Assembly: GCA_963931865.1 (NCBI GenBank)
Contig: OZ007513.1
Coordinates: forward strand, 7,548,157-7,612,156
Direction: 5' to 3'
Length of the DNA stretch: 64,000 nt
From: Axinella damicornis
Taxonomy: Eukaryota; Porifera; Demospongiae; Axinellida; Axinellidae
The notes beneath the pieces were generated by a model. The model was not told where the DNA came from and made no database searches. It worked only from the letters and a program-made list of their open reading frames with translations. This document shows, piece after piece, positions 52,491 to 63,740 of this stretch (positions are counted from its first letter, which is position 1; the number at the start of each line of letters is the position of its first letter). The translations under genes and the position numbers were made by a program.

Positions 52491-55400
52491 TGTGTGTGCA
52501 TGCATAGATAATAGAACTACGTAGAAGGGATTGGAAACGCGCAAAAATTTTACGGGTAACCCTTGTCCTATGCTCGTTTCGGTTTGTGACGGCTTCGCGC
52601 ACGAGCGAGATAATGGCAACTAACCTTTTTTGGCAAAATGCCCCACCCAGTGTCAAAGTTCAGAGGAAACAGCGGTCACCACAGACCGCCCACTTGTAGT
52701 AGCAGCTGTCCAAGTGTCTGGGGCTTCAAAGAGCGGATGTGCGGAGTTATGAATACGGGTTTTTATGGGATGAATACGTTTTACTGAGGTGAGTTGTTTG
52801 TGTAGTTTTTTAAGACTTCATATAAGTGCACCACTAATGCACTAATGGATTGGGTGGGGATAAGCTTGGCCTTAAAGTTTACATGCCCTTATGGGGTAAA
52901 TTAGGTTCATGTCACTGGGATTATTAGGCTATTGAATAAAATGTCGTGTAATTTCCCTTGGAAATCACAACTGTTTCCGTAGTTTTTTCCACAAGCTGCT
53001 TCACTGTTTGTTAAATATTCTGCATTGAGTAGGTCAGGTACTGTTTACCATGCGCCCTTAACCACATGATTTATAGAAATGGGTGCAAGAAGATTCAGAC
53101 GTAGGGCTTATAAATGCCATGAGCAGAAGCAACAAAAATTTGTCCACAAACCGAAAGGACGGCCACCGAAAAGGGGAACGAAGAAGTACCTGAGATACAA
53201 GGAGCAGGTACGTACATTCTCAAACTGTCATTGGTCTAGATCTCATACACATTCATTAAATTCATAAATTCTATTCTTGCAGATTGAACCCAGGATAACT
53301 TTGTCTGCATTGAGGGAATCACTAACTCTACCATCAGACGAATGGAGTGATCAATCGTCCTCTCCAATGTCTATCTGCTTGTGCAAAATTTTGCGCAAAC
53401 CCAATGACAATGACCAGCCGGTTAGAGTCACCCACTGTCTGACTGTCCATTCTGATGGTAAGTGGGAAGCTACAGCATTTGGACACAAACTTAATCATTC
53501 AACATGTCAACCACTCAGTAGAATTCCAGAGTGTGTCGACCCTGCTGGTCTGCAGGAGTTGCTGGAGACCCTGCATAAAAGTACTCTGTGTGCAGGTCAC
53601 CCTGATCAGATATTTGCTGATATGATGCACCAGAGGAAAGGTAAAAAGATTGCTAACCAAAAGGGGGTAACGTCTGCCTATTGGGATGATGCCATTCCAG
53701 TCGTGCTACATGGACAGCAGTATCATTGCACAGTTCGGACATCTGAATGTGAAATTCTGTGCCATGGCAGCAAATGTCAGTCATGTGTGGCGTATCGTGC
53801 TACACTGCGTGGAATACACCGTTCCTGGCAGAAGCGACTATCCACTTCCCCATCTAAACGCACATCAACTTCTAGCCGTACAAACTTCTGCCACCTTCAA
53901 ACCCCTGAAAAAGCTCAGAGACACAAGAACATGAAAACCCGTACAAACACAGCGGAGAGGCATTTGAAAAAACTCAAAGAGAAGATCAATAAAATGATGG
54001 AGTCGCCGAGGTGTGTCGAATTAGATGATCAGATGAACAGTGATCTTCTGAAAATCATGGACGAAAACACAGAGCAAATCAAATCAGATTTTTCTGAGAA
54101 CTCATTTCAGAGACTTTTCTGGGAGCAGCAGCTGAAATCTACAGAGGTTACGGATAAACGGCAAATGCGCTGGCATCCAATGATAATCAAATGGTGCTTG
54201 CACCTCAAGATGCTATCATCAGCAGCATACCATGCTTTGCGAACATCTGGATTCATCACTCTGCCGTCAGAACGAACATTGCGTGATTACACTCACCTTG
54301 TGAGAAGTGCGTTGGGCATCCAACCTGATGTTAATGAGCAGCTGATAAAGGAAGCCAAAGTTACCTCCTTGGAACAGTGGCAAAAGTATGTTGTTGTCCT
54401 CTTCGATGAAGTGAAAATCAAGGAGGACCTTGTGTATGATAGTAAAACATTTGAGCTGATTGGATACATCAATTTAGGTCAATTCAACCACCAACTAATG
54501 TCACTGAATTCAAGTGATTCTGAATTTGACCCAAACTCTGTTGCAACGCACATGTTAGTGTTTATGGTGCGAGGGGTGTTCATAGACCTTGAATTCCCGT
54601 ATGCACAGTTTGCGACCAAGACAACGTGTGCAGCAAACATCTTCCCAATTGTATGGGAAGTGGTCAGAAATCTGGAATGTTGTGGGCTAAAGGTGATTGC
54701 AATCACTTGCGATGGAGCTTCTGCAAACCGAAAATTTTTCAAGATGCACAAGTCAAAAATGTCAAATAAAGCTGACGCAGGTGACAAGTCCAGAAAATCT
54801 AGGAAAAGAGCCACATCAATGCCAATTTACAAGACCACAAACCCCTACAGTCAAGACAAGTGACCTATATACTTTATATCTGATGTTCCTCACCTTATCA
54901 AAACGACTCGGAATTGCTGGTCACATTCGTTTAGTCATGGAAACACGCGGAAGCTCTGGGTGAGTTTTAATCACACAAGACACCATTTTTTGACGTGGAT
55001 ATTGGTCCGGCAGGAAGTACGTACTTTAAGTACAGGTATAGTGGACACACATGCACATTCAGCACTGGCCCTGGCCCTAATATACCCTAACTTATAATAA
55101 TTAGCGTCCTACTATACCCTAACTTAGCGTCCTACTTCCTGCCTGATCAATAACCACTTCATAATCTTTTATTAATTTTAGATCAATGGCAAGCATATTA
55201 GCTGGCAGCACCTCAGGGATCTCTACAGGAAGACCCACATGGAATCTGGCCTCACATTCCTGAAGAAACTCAAACATGATCACCTCAATCTTAACTCATA
55301 CAGTCGGATGAGGGTTGGTCTCGCTGCTCAGGTTAGATGGGCTAGTTAAATTATGGATGCTCAATGCATTGGCCTATACATGTACCTGTGGGGACCAATA

Positions 55401-55580
55401 CATTGACTGAATGCCCAATCTTGTTTGGGGTCAGCAGTTACAACAATGTACTGGTACATGTAGCTACAGGGCCTAGGGTATGAATATGACATATGTGAAT
55501 AATTAATGGCAGCTTTGATGTTGGCAGGCTTCCACAGAGTGTCATACAATATTCTGGGGTATAGTCTATAGGTAAGCAGA

Positions 55581-55581
<1 letters not shown>

Positions 55582-55610
<29 letters not shown>
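55582..55610. repeat. Poly-C tract, 29 bp
   Basis: An uninterrupted run of C in the intron after transposase exon 3. The exact length may be affected by sequencing or assembly. Confidence 0.9.
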
Positions 55611-55613
<3 letters not shown>

Positions 55614-56185
55614 TCGGACTTTAATACCCTTTGGAAGACTTGGTGTCAGGCTGCACCCTTGACCAATTAACACTGCACTGGCCCTAGGGCCTAGGCCTAT
55701 TGCCCACAGGGTGTTTATGCCATAATCTAAGGGCTCTATGATAGCCTATAGTTCAAGCATAACTTGAGGATGTTGTGCAGCAACATAGCAACAAGTTTAC
55801 AGTTTGTTTTTGTATTAGTTGGGCAGCTGTTATTGCAAGCTTGATGACAAAAACAACTACAACCTATCCAGCAATTCTATTGGGGAGGAGGGGGGATGAG
55901 AATTCAAATTGATGTTGCAGGGCTGTTATGACATGCTTCCCGCACTTATGTTTCAGGTACTGAGCTCTTCAGTGGCAAATGCTTTTGCGTACTTCGGTGA
56001 TGAGAGCACTACAGAGACAGAAAGATTTGTCCGCTATTTTGATCGTTTTTTTGATTGTATGAATGTCCGCTGTTTCACAGAGAGTTTTGAGCACCGGAAA
56101 CCTGATCTCAGACCCTACCGCTCCCCAGAGGATAATCGCCTTAAGGTATCAAACAGCAGCATCATTTACCTTAAGTCACATCATT

Positions 56186-56188
<3 letters not shown>

Positions 56189-56254
<66 letters not shown>
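56189..56254. repeat. (CA)n microsatellite
   Basis: About 33 CA dinucleotides with one interruption (AAACAC), in the intron between transposase exons 4 and 5. Confidence 0.9.
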
Positions 56255-56255
<1 letters not shown>

Positions 56256-56844
56256 ACACGTTATACACATGCACACACGCACAAAATTATTCATGCAGTG
56301 GCTCAAGGAAGACTTCTTATCGTATCTCAAGGAATGGCAGACCAGCATTGAACAGCGAAAAGGCTTTACAAAAGCTCAGAAACAGACTATGTGTCTCAGC
56401 AAAGAAACCCTACTTGGTCTGCGAATGACAGGTGTGTACGTATATGCACATTTTTGGAATCACACTGTATTCAAAATGTTTATGATACCAACCTTTCTGT
56501 AGTGCTATCATTTTGTGGAGATGGCGGAGTTCCTACTTCAGCTACCAGGGGTAAAGTATCTGTTTAGCGAACGATTCTGCCAGGATCGTCTTGAGGCATT
56601 CTTTGGCAAGCAGCGAGCCTGTGGTGGGCGCAGTGAAAACTCAACAGCTAAGAACTTTTTAGACAACACCGTGTCAATTCGTGTACAGGGTTCTGTTGCA
56701 CTTGACCCAGTGAGAGGCAACTGCCGGAAAAGGCGGCGGGCAGGAAAAGAGATTGATGAAACCCCATTGCCAAAAGAAAGAGAACATCTAAAAGCTAGAG
56801 AAACTGGTGTAATAATTATTGGTGAACAACTTTATATTAAATAC

Positions 56845-57819
56845 TCATTGCTCGGTGTCTGTGTTTGTGTTTTTCAAACTCTTCTGCAATCCCTTTGCTT
56901 TAGACGTACTCTTCTTGGTCGACCTATAGCATTCCATCCAGGACTTTGCCAATGCATGTGCCCTAATTGTTATCCACAAGTTCACAATGACTCTGAGCAA
57001 CTCCTGTGCATCGTTGTCATCATCTATGTCCACAGCCAGGAGGGCCCACTGTTCCTGGATTTCTTCCGTTGTAGTCACACGACTAACCACGGCATCTCTC
57101 TGTTGTGATTCTGGTGGATTGGGTCCCAGCAAGGTTGGTAAGGTGTCGCGAATTTCAATTTCGATCCGCCTGAAAAGGTCAAATGCCCGATCATTGACGA
57201 CGAATAGTCCTCCACGGTTGACCTGCTGAATCCACTTCGTAGCATAGGTTGGAAAGTCCTCTTCCGCACTGGTTCCTGGCACAGCCATGTGGCTCAGGCA
57301 TTCGACAAAATCAGCTGCTTTATCGGTCGTCTGTTTTTCAAATTGCCTGAGCAGCTTAAATGGGATGTACCCGCTAACATACCTCAAAATATTATCCTCA
57401 TCGACAGTCAGAGAAGTAGAAGATGGTGGTGGTTTTGGTTTAGCATGGCTTGCAGCTCCAAAATGGTTCATAACTAGACTGTCAAACAAAGTTTGGTTGA
57501 TGTATTGAGAAATCATAGGATCAGGCGCTTGCCAGCCCAGTTTCTCCAAAAAAAATTGCCAGATGCCCTCCAATTCTGATATTCTCTTCTTGTGGAATGC
57601 ACTCAGCAATTTTTCCATTGAATTGTCAGTGGCGGAAGCAGAACTAGAGACAGGGAAAATACTCTGAATAGAGGTAACCAGATTTTTTGAGAAATTTTCA
57701 AAAACTTTGATGTTTCCGACAGCTGTAATAGTTTCCAAAAGCTTCTTGGTGGAGTCCCTGATGGCAACATTCCTGGGGGTAGGCAACAAGTACTCCGGTT
57801 GCTCTAAAACAGATGCCAA
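56845..57819 (-). CDS. Second P-element gene, antisense and convergent to the transposase
   Basis: An uninterrupted 324-residue ORF starts MASVLEQPEYLLPTPRN and ends NTDTEQ-stop, 47 bp beyond the expected transposase end. It lies wholly inside the inverted repeats, so it travels with the element. Visible features are an N-terminal helical part, FWFxLxGWQ-like FFLEKLGWQAPD, a Pro-rich linker (KPKPPPSS), then ILRYVSGYIPFKLLRQFEK, FVECLSHM and KWIQQVNRGGLFVVNDRAFDLF. The GY(I/V)xxKLLRxF ... RGGL.V.ND pattern resembles a C-terminal part common in transposase-type proteins, but without the usual Cys pairs. The C terminus is basic (STKKSTSKAK). The ORF is intact while the transposase is broken. Function is unknown; a regulator or co-factor of transposition is possible. 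Confidence 0.7.
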   Translation of the reverse strand: MASVLEQPEYLLPTPRNVAIRDSTKKLLETITAVGNIKVFENFSKNLVTSIQSIFPVSSSASATDNSMEKLLSAFHKKRISELEGIWQFFLEKLGWQAPDPMISQYINQTLFDSLVMNHFGAASHAKPKPPPSSTSLTVDEDNILRYVSGYIPFKLLRQFEKQTTDKAADFVECLSHMAVPGTSAEEDFPTYATKWIQQVNRGGLFVVNDRAFDLFRRIEIEIRDTLPTLLGPNPPESQQRDAVVSRVTTTEEIQEQWALLAVDIDDDNDAQELLRVIVNLWITIRAHALAKSWMECYRSTKKSTSKAKGLQKSLKNTNTDTEQ

Positions 57820-57829
57820 AGCCTCTCAC

Positions 57830-58508
57830 ACCTTTCCACTTGTGATTGTTTTGTCCATCTAAATCCTGTGGTTAACAGCATTTTCAGTGCTCAATGTGCA
57901 TACTGCTCAATGTGCATACACGTTCCTCTGTACTGGTATTCATTTACTCACTTAAGTGCACTTATATGAAGTGCGTCTCGTCCCGTCCCGGGTTTTAGTA
58001 ACGCCCTAGCTACCTACCAGACTGCTTCGGCTAACCTGATTCGCAGTTGCTGTGAAGTGCATGGGTGTATTTTAGTGTCATAACTTCTGTGTCCTTAAGT
58101 CGTGCTATGCTCTCTGTCACATTCAGATAACATGCACTGACAGTCATGCACATGCATCTGCTCCATGTAGGAACACATGCTCATGCAACTGCTCCATGCA
58201 CATTCGACAACTGTACTCGCTCAGGCTCGCCCCACAATGTTCTGCATTCGTCTAGTATGAAGTGTTATCAAACACAACTCACCTCAGTAAAACGTATTCA
58301 TCCACAGTCACAACTCTGCACATCCGCCCTTGGAAGCCCCAGAAAGCTGCCACGAAGTACAAGTAGGGACTGTCTGCGGTAACCGCCGTTAATCGCGTTT
58401 CCTCTGTACTGGGTGGGGCGTACTGCCAATAGCTAGCTAAGCAGCTAGCTACGCAGACAAGACTAGTGACTAGACCGAAACGAGCATGCAATCAGCATAA
58501 TGACGTAG
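57830..58508. other. Right internal region of the P element
   Basis: No gene is visible. It would contain the promoter of the antisense gene. The part from 58,380 inward has imperfect inverted similarity to 52,560-52,680 on the left side (subterminal inverted repeats). Confidence 0.55.
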
Positions 58509-58771
58509 TACCCGTAAAATTTTTGCGCGTTTCCAATCCCTTCTACGTAGTTCTATTATCTATGGTGCATGCAAGTGTGCATCAGTGGGGTTGGTTGATT
58601 ATAGCATAGATCTATGATTATAGCCACTTTGATTGCACAAAACAATGTTCAAACCAGATTTGTGAAGATATGCGCTACAATGACTTGAAATGGAGGCTGA
58701 ATGGACTTAGACATAGGCAGTAACATTTCCATATTTCTTTATGGTACGGTTCTTTTGCATAATTATTACAA

Positions 58772-59279
58772 CATAATTACACTCCTGGTAGGGGAAAAAT
58801 TGTGCCGCGTAATATAATTAATGAAAATAACTCGTTCGAGTGATAGGAATGGCGAACAAAGATTCTGACTACACCTTCATGATCGCTATCATGCACTGTC
58901 CCAACCGTACAATTTTGGTGTTGAAACTCACCTCGGTGGTGGAGATACAAGCGCTTTTGTTGTGCTGTCGGCTGCCATTGCTCGATCGCTCCCTTCGACG
59001 TTGATTGCCAGTACAGTCTTACGAAGGCCCCACAAAGATTCTGACCACACAGCCATGATCGCTGTCGTTCACTGACGCTCACATGCCGAAACTCACCGTG
59101 CTGGCAAAGTTGTGAGCGCTGTATTAAGTTCTTGTCGTCCCTTCGGATGCCATTGCCGACTCGAACATGGTCCTCAAGTGACATGTGCATTAATTGGAAT
59201 GAACTGCAACGCGTAGCTTGCGCTACCAGCAAAGTTGCAACCGGTTGCATCGCGGCTACCAGTAGTGAGGTTGCCCCTC
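58772..59279 (-). repeat. ~460-500-bp GAGGGGCAACC repeat, copy E (inverted)
   Basis: On the minus strand it starts GAGGGGCAACC at 59,279 and shows all internal blocks of the array at 11-18 kb. It ends TACCAGGAGTGT near 58,773, like copy D. It is an isolated full-length copy about 200 bp outside the P element. Confidence 0.85.
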
Positions 59280-59284
59280 GTTAT

Positions 59285-60950
59285 ACAGTGTGGATTATTG
59301 CCTGAACATTGTACGTACATATTGTATTGTCTCAGGCGTGTTTGCTTGTGATAATTTGGTTTGTTGGAACGTGGAATGCTGGGATTGCCACCTGTACATT
59401 GTACTCCATCACCTGCACGGGCAATTGGAAGCCCTGCTGGAGCACACACCGAGGAAATGTACAATGCATGGCTAAATTTACAGCACATTCCTCACAAACA
59501 TGTGATGCAGATGTTCACCAAAACCTCAATGACTTGGCCGCAGAATGTCACTTATATAAATGACATCCGTAACCAGAAACACTATACAATTGGGTCTTCC
59601 TCTGTTAGCATTGTACATGTGCAGTGATGGGGGAAGAGTGAATAAGGAATGGAAAACCCTCTAATCCAAAGTGACTCATCCTTCCGTCAACATTCAGCTC
59701 AAATTCACATCCAGTGGTGCTCCCCTCACTTACAAGTACTTCCAAATGGACTACCACAGAGGTAACAGTGGTGCTAATATGTTGGAGGAAAACTATCCTC
59801 AGAGTGCTGAAGTTTAAGGACGTAAAAGAAGTGCCTGCATATACCTTTTAACACAAGTTGCTTTGTTGTCAAATACTCTACTGTGTGGCCAGTCCCGCAT
59901 TAATAAAATATTATTTGTCATTAATTTTTGGGGGGGTTAGGCACTGTTAGCGCATGCTGTTTAACGAGTGCCACAGACAACTTGGCATCTACCATGTGCG
60001 ACTTATCGGGATGACTTAGTGCCCGATGGCACAACTTTCTTTGAGAACCACTTTCAAGAGACCACTGACATGCCCCAGAGACAGTGGACACAATTGCCAT
60101 CAAACTGATCCATAAGTGGTGACATGGGAGGGGAAATATAACAGCATGCACATTCCAATGTAGTGGGAGACCAACTACATTTTTTTAACAGACAAGAATG
60201 AGACACAGTTGTAGAGTGGAGCATGGAAGAATTTGCTGTACACCGTCTGTTCTTGTACGACACCCCCCTCGTCTGTGTCGCAACGTTATTTGGGCCGGCG
60301 CTTGCTCGACCTGCACCCCTTTAACAGTCTACAATTATAGTGAGTATAAGTTGTTGATTGCGGAAACTAAATTGCTGTCTGAAGGCTTATCCTTTGCTCC
60401 TACACCATTGATCCCTCCCTGTGCTTGGTGATTCAATCCTCCACGATTTTGCGCGCTCACTCCAATACAGATTTAACACACATTCAGGTTCTTCGCCTCC
60501 TCCACCCACTTCCAGCTCTCAAGCACCTGCCATTCGTGAGGCCAAACTCAACATGCAAGCACTCCACTCCTGGCTAAGGGAATCACACAGTAGACACAGA
60601 GGAAATGCAATGGCTGCTGATTCCCATCAGCCCTCAGCCACAGCTTTGGCAGGGAATTCCAAAATTCAGCATCTACCCAGCTTTGATGCCGAGCGAGCTT
60701 TATCCTCATTCTGTGGGTATCCGAGCAAGAGATGTACAATCATAATCGAGGGAGTACGCAGGAAGTAATAGTGGATTACGAGGAAGTGAATAACACTGGG
60801 CGAAAAATGGAATTTCCTGTACTAACGATAGTGTAGGAAAGGTGCCTGAAATTCACAGCTTGCATGTGCTGCATGTGTCCTTGGTCTATCCACTATCAGA
60901 CACACCAAGTGTACTGTCCAATGTAGGATACGTTGACTTTCCTTACCTTA
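59285..60950. other. Gene-poor stretch
   Basis: Several ORFs of 60-115 residues (for example 60,421-60,768, with SSPPPPTSSSQ) show no recognisable domain or splice pattern. Nothing further is supported. Confidence 0.35.
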
Positions 60951-60954
60951 CCCA

Positions 60955-61145
60955 ATTCAAGGACATGCCAATCGGTAAGGCACATATCCTGGTACATAGG
61001 ACATACATTAGGTCTGTCAGCTGTCCTTGGCTTGCACAATCAAGGACATGCCAACTGGAAAGGCACATATCCTGGTATACAGGATATCCGATTTAGGTCT
61101 ATCAGCTGTCCTTGGCCTGTGCAGATCAAGGACATGACAGCTGGC
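60955..61145 (+). repeat. ~80-bp tandem repeat, about 2.5 units
   Basis: AAGGACATGCCAA(C/T), AAGGCACATATCCTGGTA and AGGTCT(G/A)TCAGCTGTCCTTGG recur near 60,959, 61,041 and 61,128. Confidence 0.85.
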
Positions 61146-61925
61146 AACCTTTGACCTTTGTAAAGTTTGCGCGCACAAATTACGAGTAGCTAGAAACTAG
61201 CTAGCTAGCTATAGCTAGGTGAGTCATGAGTCGTCATGCTCAGTGACTGTCTTTCTAGTCTTTTGTCATGAGTCGTGTCAGACTGTAGAGTGCCCAACGA
61301 TTTCTTACAGCGAGGCCTTGATCTGTTTCCGGCAAGCGGAGAGGAATGGCTGTGACACAGACTCACTAGAAACTCAACGGTCGGGCCACTGTGTACGTAC
61401 CCGATAGCCGTGCTCCAGGAGTCAAGGCCGGCAAGCGAGGAGTCGTCTGATGAGCAACAAGCTGGCAAAGACTCACAGTGACCTGCTCCTAAGTAAGTGA
61501 AGCCTCGGAGGAAGGCTAGCTAAATTTAATATGAGATGCTAGTCACCCTTTTCAGCCGTGTTGACAAGACAGAGGAGCGATGGAAAAGCTGGAAAAGAAT
61601 GTATACATCCCAGTGTCATCGAGCAGCAGTACTAGTGACCATAAAGCTAGGAGCAGTGGAAAGATGTATCACTACTAGACAGTAATTGTGTGGTCATAAT
61701 GAGATGGAAATATCCATATCCAACGATTACCCAATACTGATTCATAATAAACTCTCCTTTGTTCACAGCGTCAAACCAGGAGGGTGTATAGGATGCTGCT
61801 GGAAGAAGATGACGAATTTCAAGGCTGGATCATAGGACAAGGTAGGTTGTTGAATTCCATTCTAGGATGGGTTACACACAAGTTTGTAGTTATTGTCATA
61901 GCAACTGGGCTAAGCACTGCACTGT

Positions 61926-61952
61926 GGGGGGGGGGGGGGGGGGGGGGGGGGG
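61926..61952. repeat. Poly-G tract, 27 bp
   Basis: An uninterrupted run of G, able in principle to form G-quadruplexes. Length may vary with assembly. Confidence 0.9.
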
Positions 61953-62216
61953 TAGGACAAGATCATGTTTGCTGTCATTGTCTGAAGTAGTTCCACTGCT
62001 TTTTCCCAGTGGGAGAAGGCTGCATGCTTCGTGCTTCAATGCGTCCTGAAGAGTATCCTCTTGCATATCATTATGCACTATACCCATGGAATGTTAATTA
62101 TATCACGTGCACACTTACCTTGTCCTACCCCCCTGATGTGCCACCACCTTGCGAAACTGATTATTTGGGTGAATTTACCTCACATCCAGCAAAACTTTCG
62201 AAGACCCAGAAAACCA

Positions 62217-62352
62217 TGACGTGGTATGCCTCACAAGGACATGTGGCCTGGGCTGCCCGTAACATGTGGTATGCCTCACAAGGACATGCGGCCTGGGCTG
62301 CCCGTAACATGTGGTATGCCTCACAAGGACATGCGGCCTGGGCTGAGAACTG
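62217..62352 (+). repeat. 45-bp tandem repeat, three units
   Basis: TGGTATGCCTCACAAGGACA followed by TG(T/C)GGCCTGGGCTGCCCGTA is repeated at 62,222, 62,267 and 62,312. The unit is a multiple of three and keeps an open frame (WYASQGHAAWAARNM) in a 114-residue ORF, but nothing else supports a gene. Confidence 0.85.
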
Positions 62353-62359
62353 ACGAAAG

Positions 62360-62880
62360 GATGAAATGGTACAGGAAATAATGCCCTATCCTGTAGTAGG
62401 ACAGCTTCATGATATTAGTACCTATCGTGCAGAAGGACAGTCACAATGAAATGTGGTGTTTCCATGGCATATCCTTGCTCTGTCATGATAAAGGAAATGT
62501 CATATTTCTCCCAGTGTAACACAGTCACCATACGTACAATCATCTCATCAAAGGTTTGATCACTGGTACCACAGGCTGTGGAGCGGGAGAATGCAGGTGC
62601 TAGGATCCCAACCCCAGAGTCACGTCACACAGTATTCCGTAGCTGATCTTGTTGGATAGGATGACCCTGACCTCGACCCTAACACATTCCTATACTACCA
62701 TCATCGAACTTAACAACATCCCACAAAGGCCAGAAAAAGTACGGATTTCCACACCATCCCAAACAGCATTGCCTTCCTCCATTCACAGTAGTGAACCCAG
62801 AAGCCACTAACATACTCAATACTACTCCGAACAGTACGAAACCTTGTTCTTTCAGTATCTCAACCTAATTATCGAGCACA
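62360..62880. other. Gene-free stretch
   Basis: Nothing recognisable. Confidence 0.35.
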
Positions 62881-62889
62881 ACACAGTGG

Positions 62890-63740
62890 CCCTCGGTGGG
62901 ACTGGACAATCCTCTCCAGACGTCCGCTCCCCGCCTGACCAATGAGGTGGAGGTTTTATCTGCGCGAAGCTATACTTGAAACATAATACAGAATGCAACC
63001 TAACTGGGCTGCACGATTAGTTAAGGTGTGATATTCTAGACCGAGTCTGACATGCTACAGGGGCTGGCTGGTGTAGAGCAGGCTCAAAGGGCGTCCCAGC
63101 TTCAGGTAATACTACGGCTGGCTGTATTGGGACATAAATGGACACTGTGTGTATGCATGTTGCAATGCTTCATTTCATGTTCACAGGCATCACCACTGCC
63201 CTAGTAGGACTGGACAATCTCGTCCAGCCGCCCGTTCCGCGCCAGACATGTTTTTACGTCACCGCCAGACCAATGAGTACAGTAATATACATGGTTTTGA
63301 ATGGTACTGTATTGTTGGGTCTCAGATTAATTGTCTTTTATCACTCTCTAGGTTGGCCAGCTCCAGAGAGAGGTCATCGACCTCAAGAGGTGGCTGGACC
63401 AAGCCCAGAGAGCCCAGCCCAGAGAGCCCACTCAGCTGAGCTAGACATACTGTCCAATAGACTCCATGTCTCTACATATGTTTGTACAGGAAGATAAAAA
63501 GTGGTCATGCTTTTATGTTTTTTATCATCATCTGCTGACATTTGACACCACTAACATTGGAGCACAAACATGTTTTTATGTCACCGCCAGGCCAATGAGG
63601 GGGAGAACGAAACTCCTTGAACCATAACACAAATTCAACTTGACTGCGCAGCACGATTAGACCCTGGCAGACATATGGGAAGGCGTCTTAAACAGACGTC
63701 CCAGCTCCAGGTAATAATACTATAGCTAGCTGCATTGGAG
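62890..63740 (+). repeat. Degenerate ~300-bp duplications with a coiled-coil-like exon
   Basis: GGACTGGACAATC(C/T)... near 62,902 and 63,209, ATGTTTTTA(C/T)GTCACCGCCAG near 63,248 and 63,570, and GTCCCAGCT(T/C)CAGGTAAT near 63,093 and 63,699 show partly duplicated blocks. The CAG-GTAAT positions look like repeated splice donors. 63,353-63,440 reads VGQLQREVIDLKRWLDQAQRA, a heptad-like coiled coil. This may be a fragment of a gene with duplicated exons, but no full gene model can be built. Confidence 0.45.

Larger units (their letters stand above)
53079..56798 (+). pseudogene. P-element (THAP9-type) transposase, split gene with a premature stop
   Basis: Exons: 53,079-53,207 (basic, KGRPPKRG AT-hook-like); 53,283-54,959; 55,182-55,331; 55,957-56,145; 56,299-56,431; ~56,503-56,798. 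Exon 2 carries a Cys motif (HGSKCQSC), a coiled coil, the catalytic-core start FDEVKIKEDLVYD and ITCDGASANRKF (two acidic residues of the RNase-H-like fold). Exons 3-6 carry GKHISWQHLRDLY, SYSRMRVGLAAQ, RPYRSPEDNRLK, LSKETLLGLRM, ERFCQDRLEAFFGKQRACGG and VQGSVALDPVRGNCRK, all typical of P transposases. A TGA at 54,861 interrupts exon 2 where the family has an Arg/Lys-type residue, and the last codons (PLPKERE) look frameshifted by one base. No THAP zinc finger is found, so the AT-hook may replace it. This copy is probably inactive. Confidence 0.88.
52503..58564 (+). mobile_element. P-superfamily DNA transposon, 6.06 kb, with 56-bp terminal inverted repeats
   Basis: CATAGATAATAGAACTACGT and the following 36 bp (52,503-52,558) are perfectly inverted at 58,509-58,564. 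GTGCATG flanks both sides (52,496-52,502 and 58,565-58,571), close to the 8-bp duplication of P elements. Further inward there are imperfect inverted blocks: ATGCTCGTTTCGGT on both sides, and CCCCACCCAGT with CAGAGGAAAC. It holds a multi-exon transposase on the plus strand and a second gene on the minus strand, arranged tail to tail. Confidence 0.95.

Noticed and set aside
58777..59250. 157-codon minus-strand ORF
   Set aside because: It lies within the inverted copy E of the ~460-bp repeat, and other copies do not keep the frame open.
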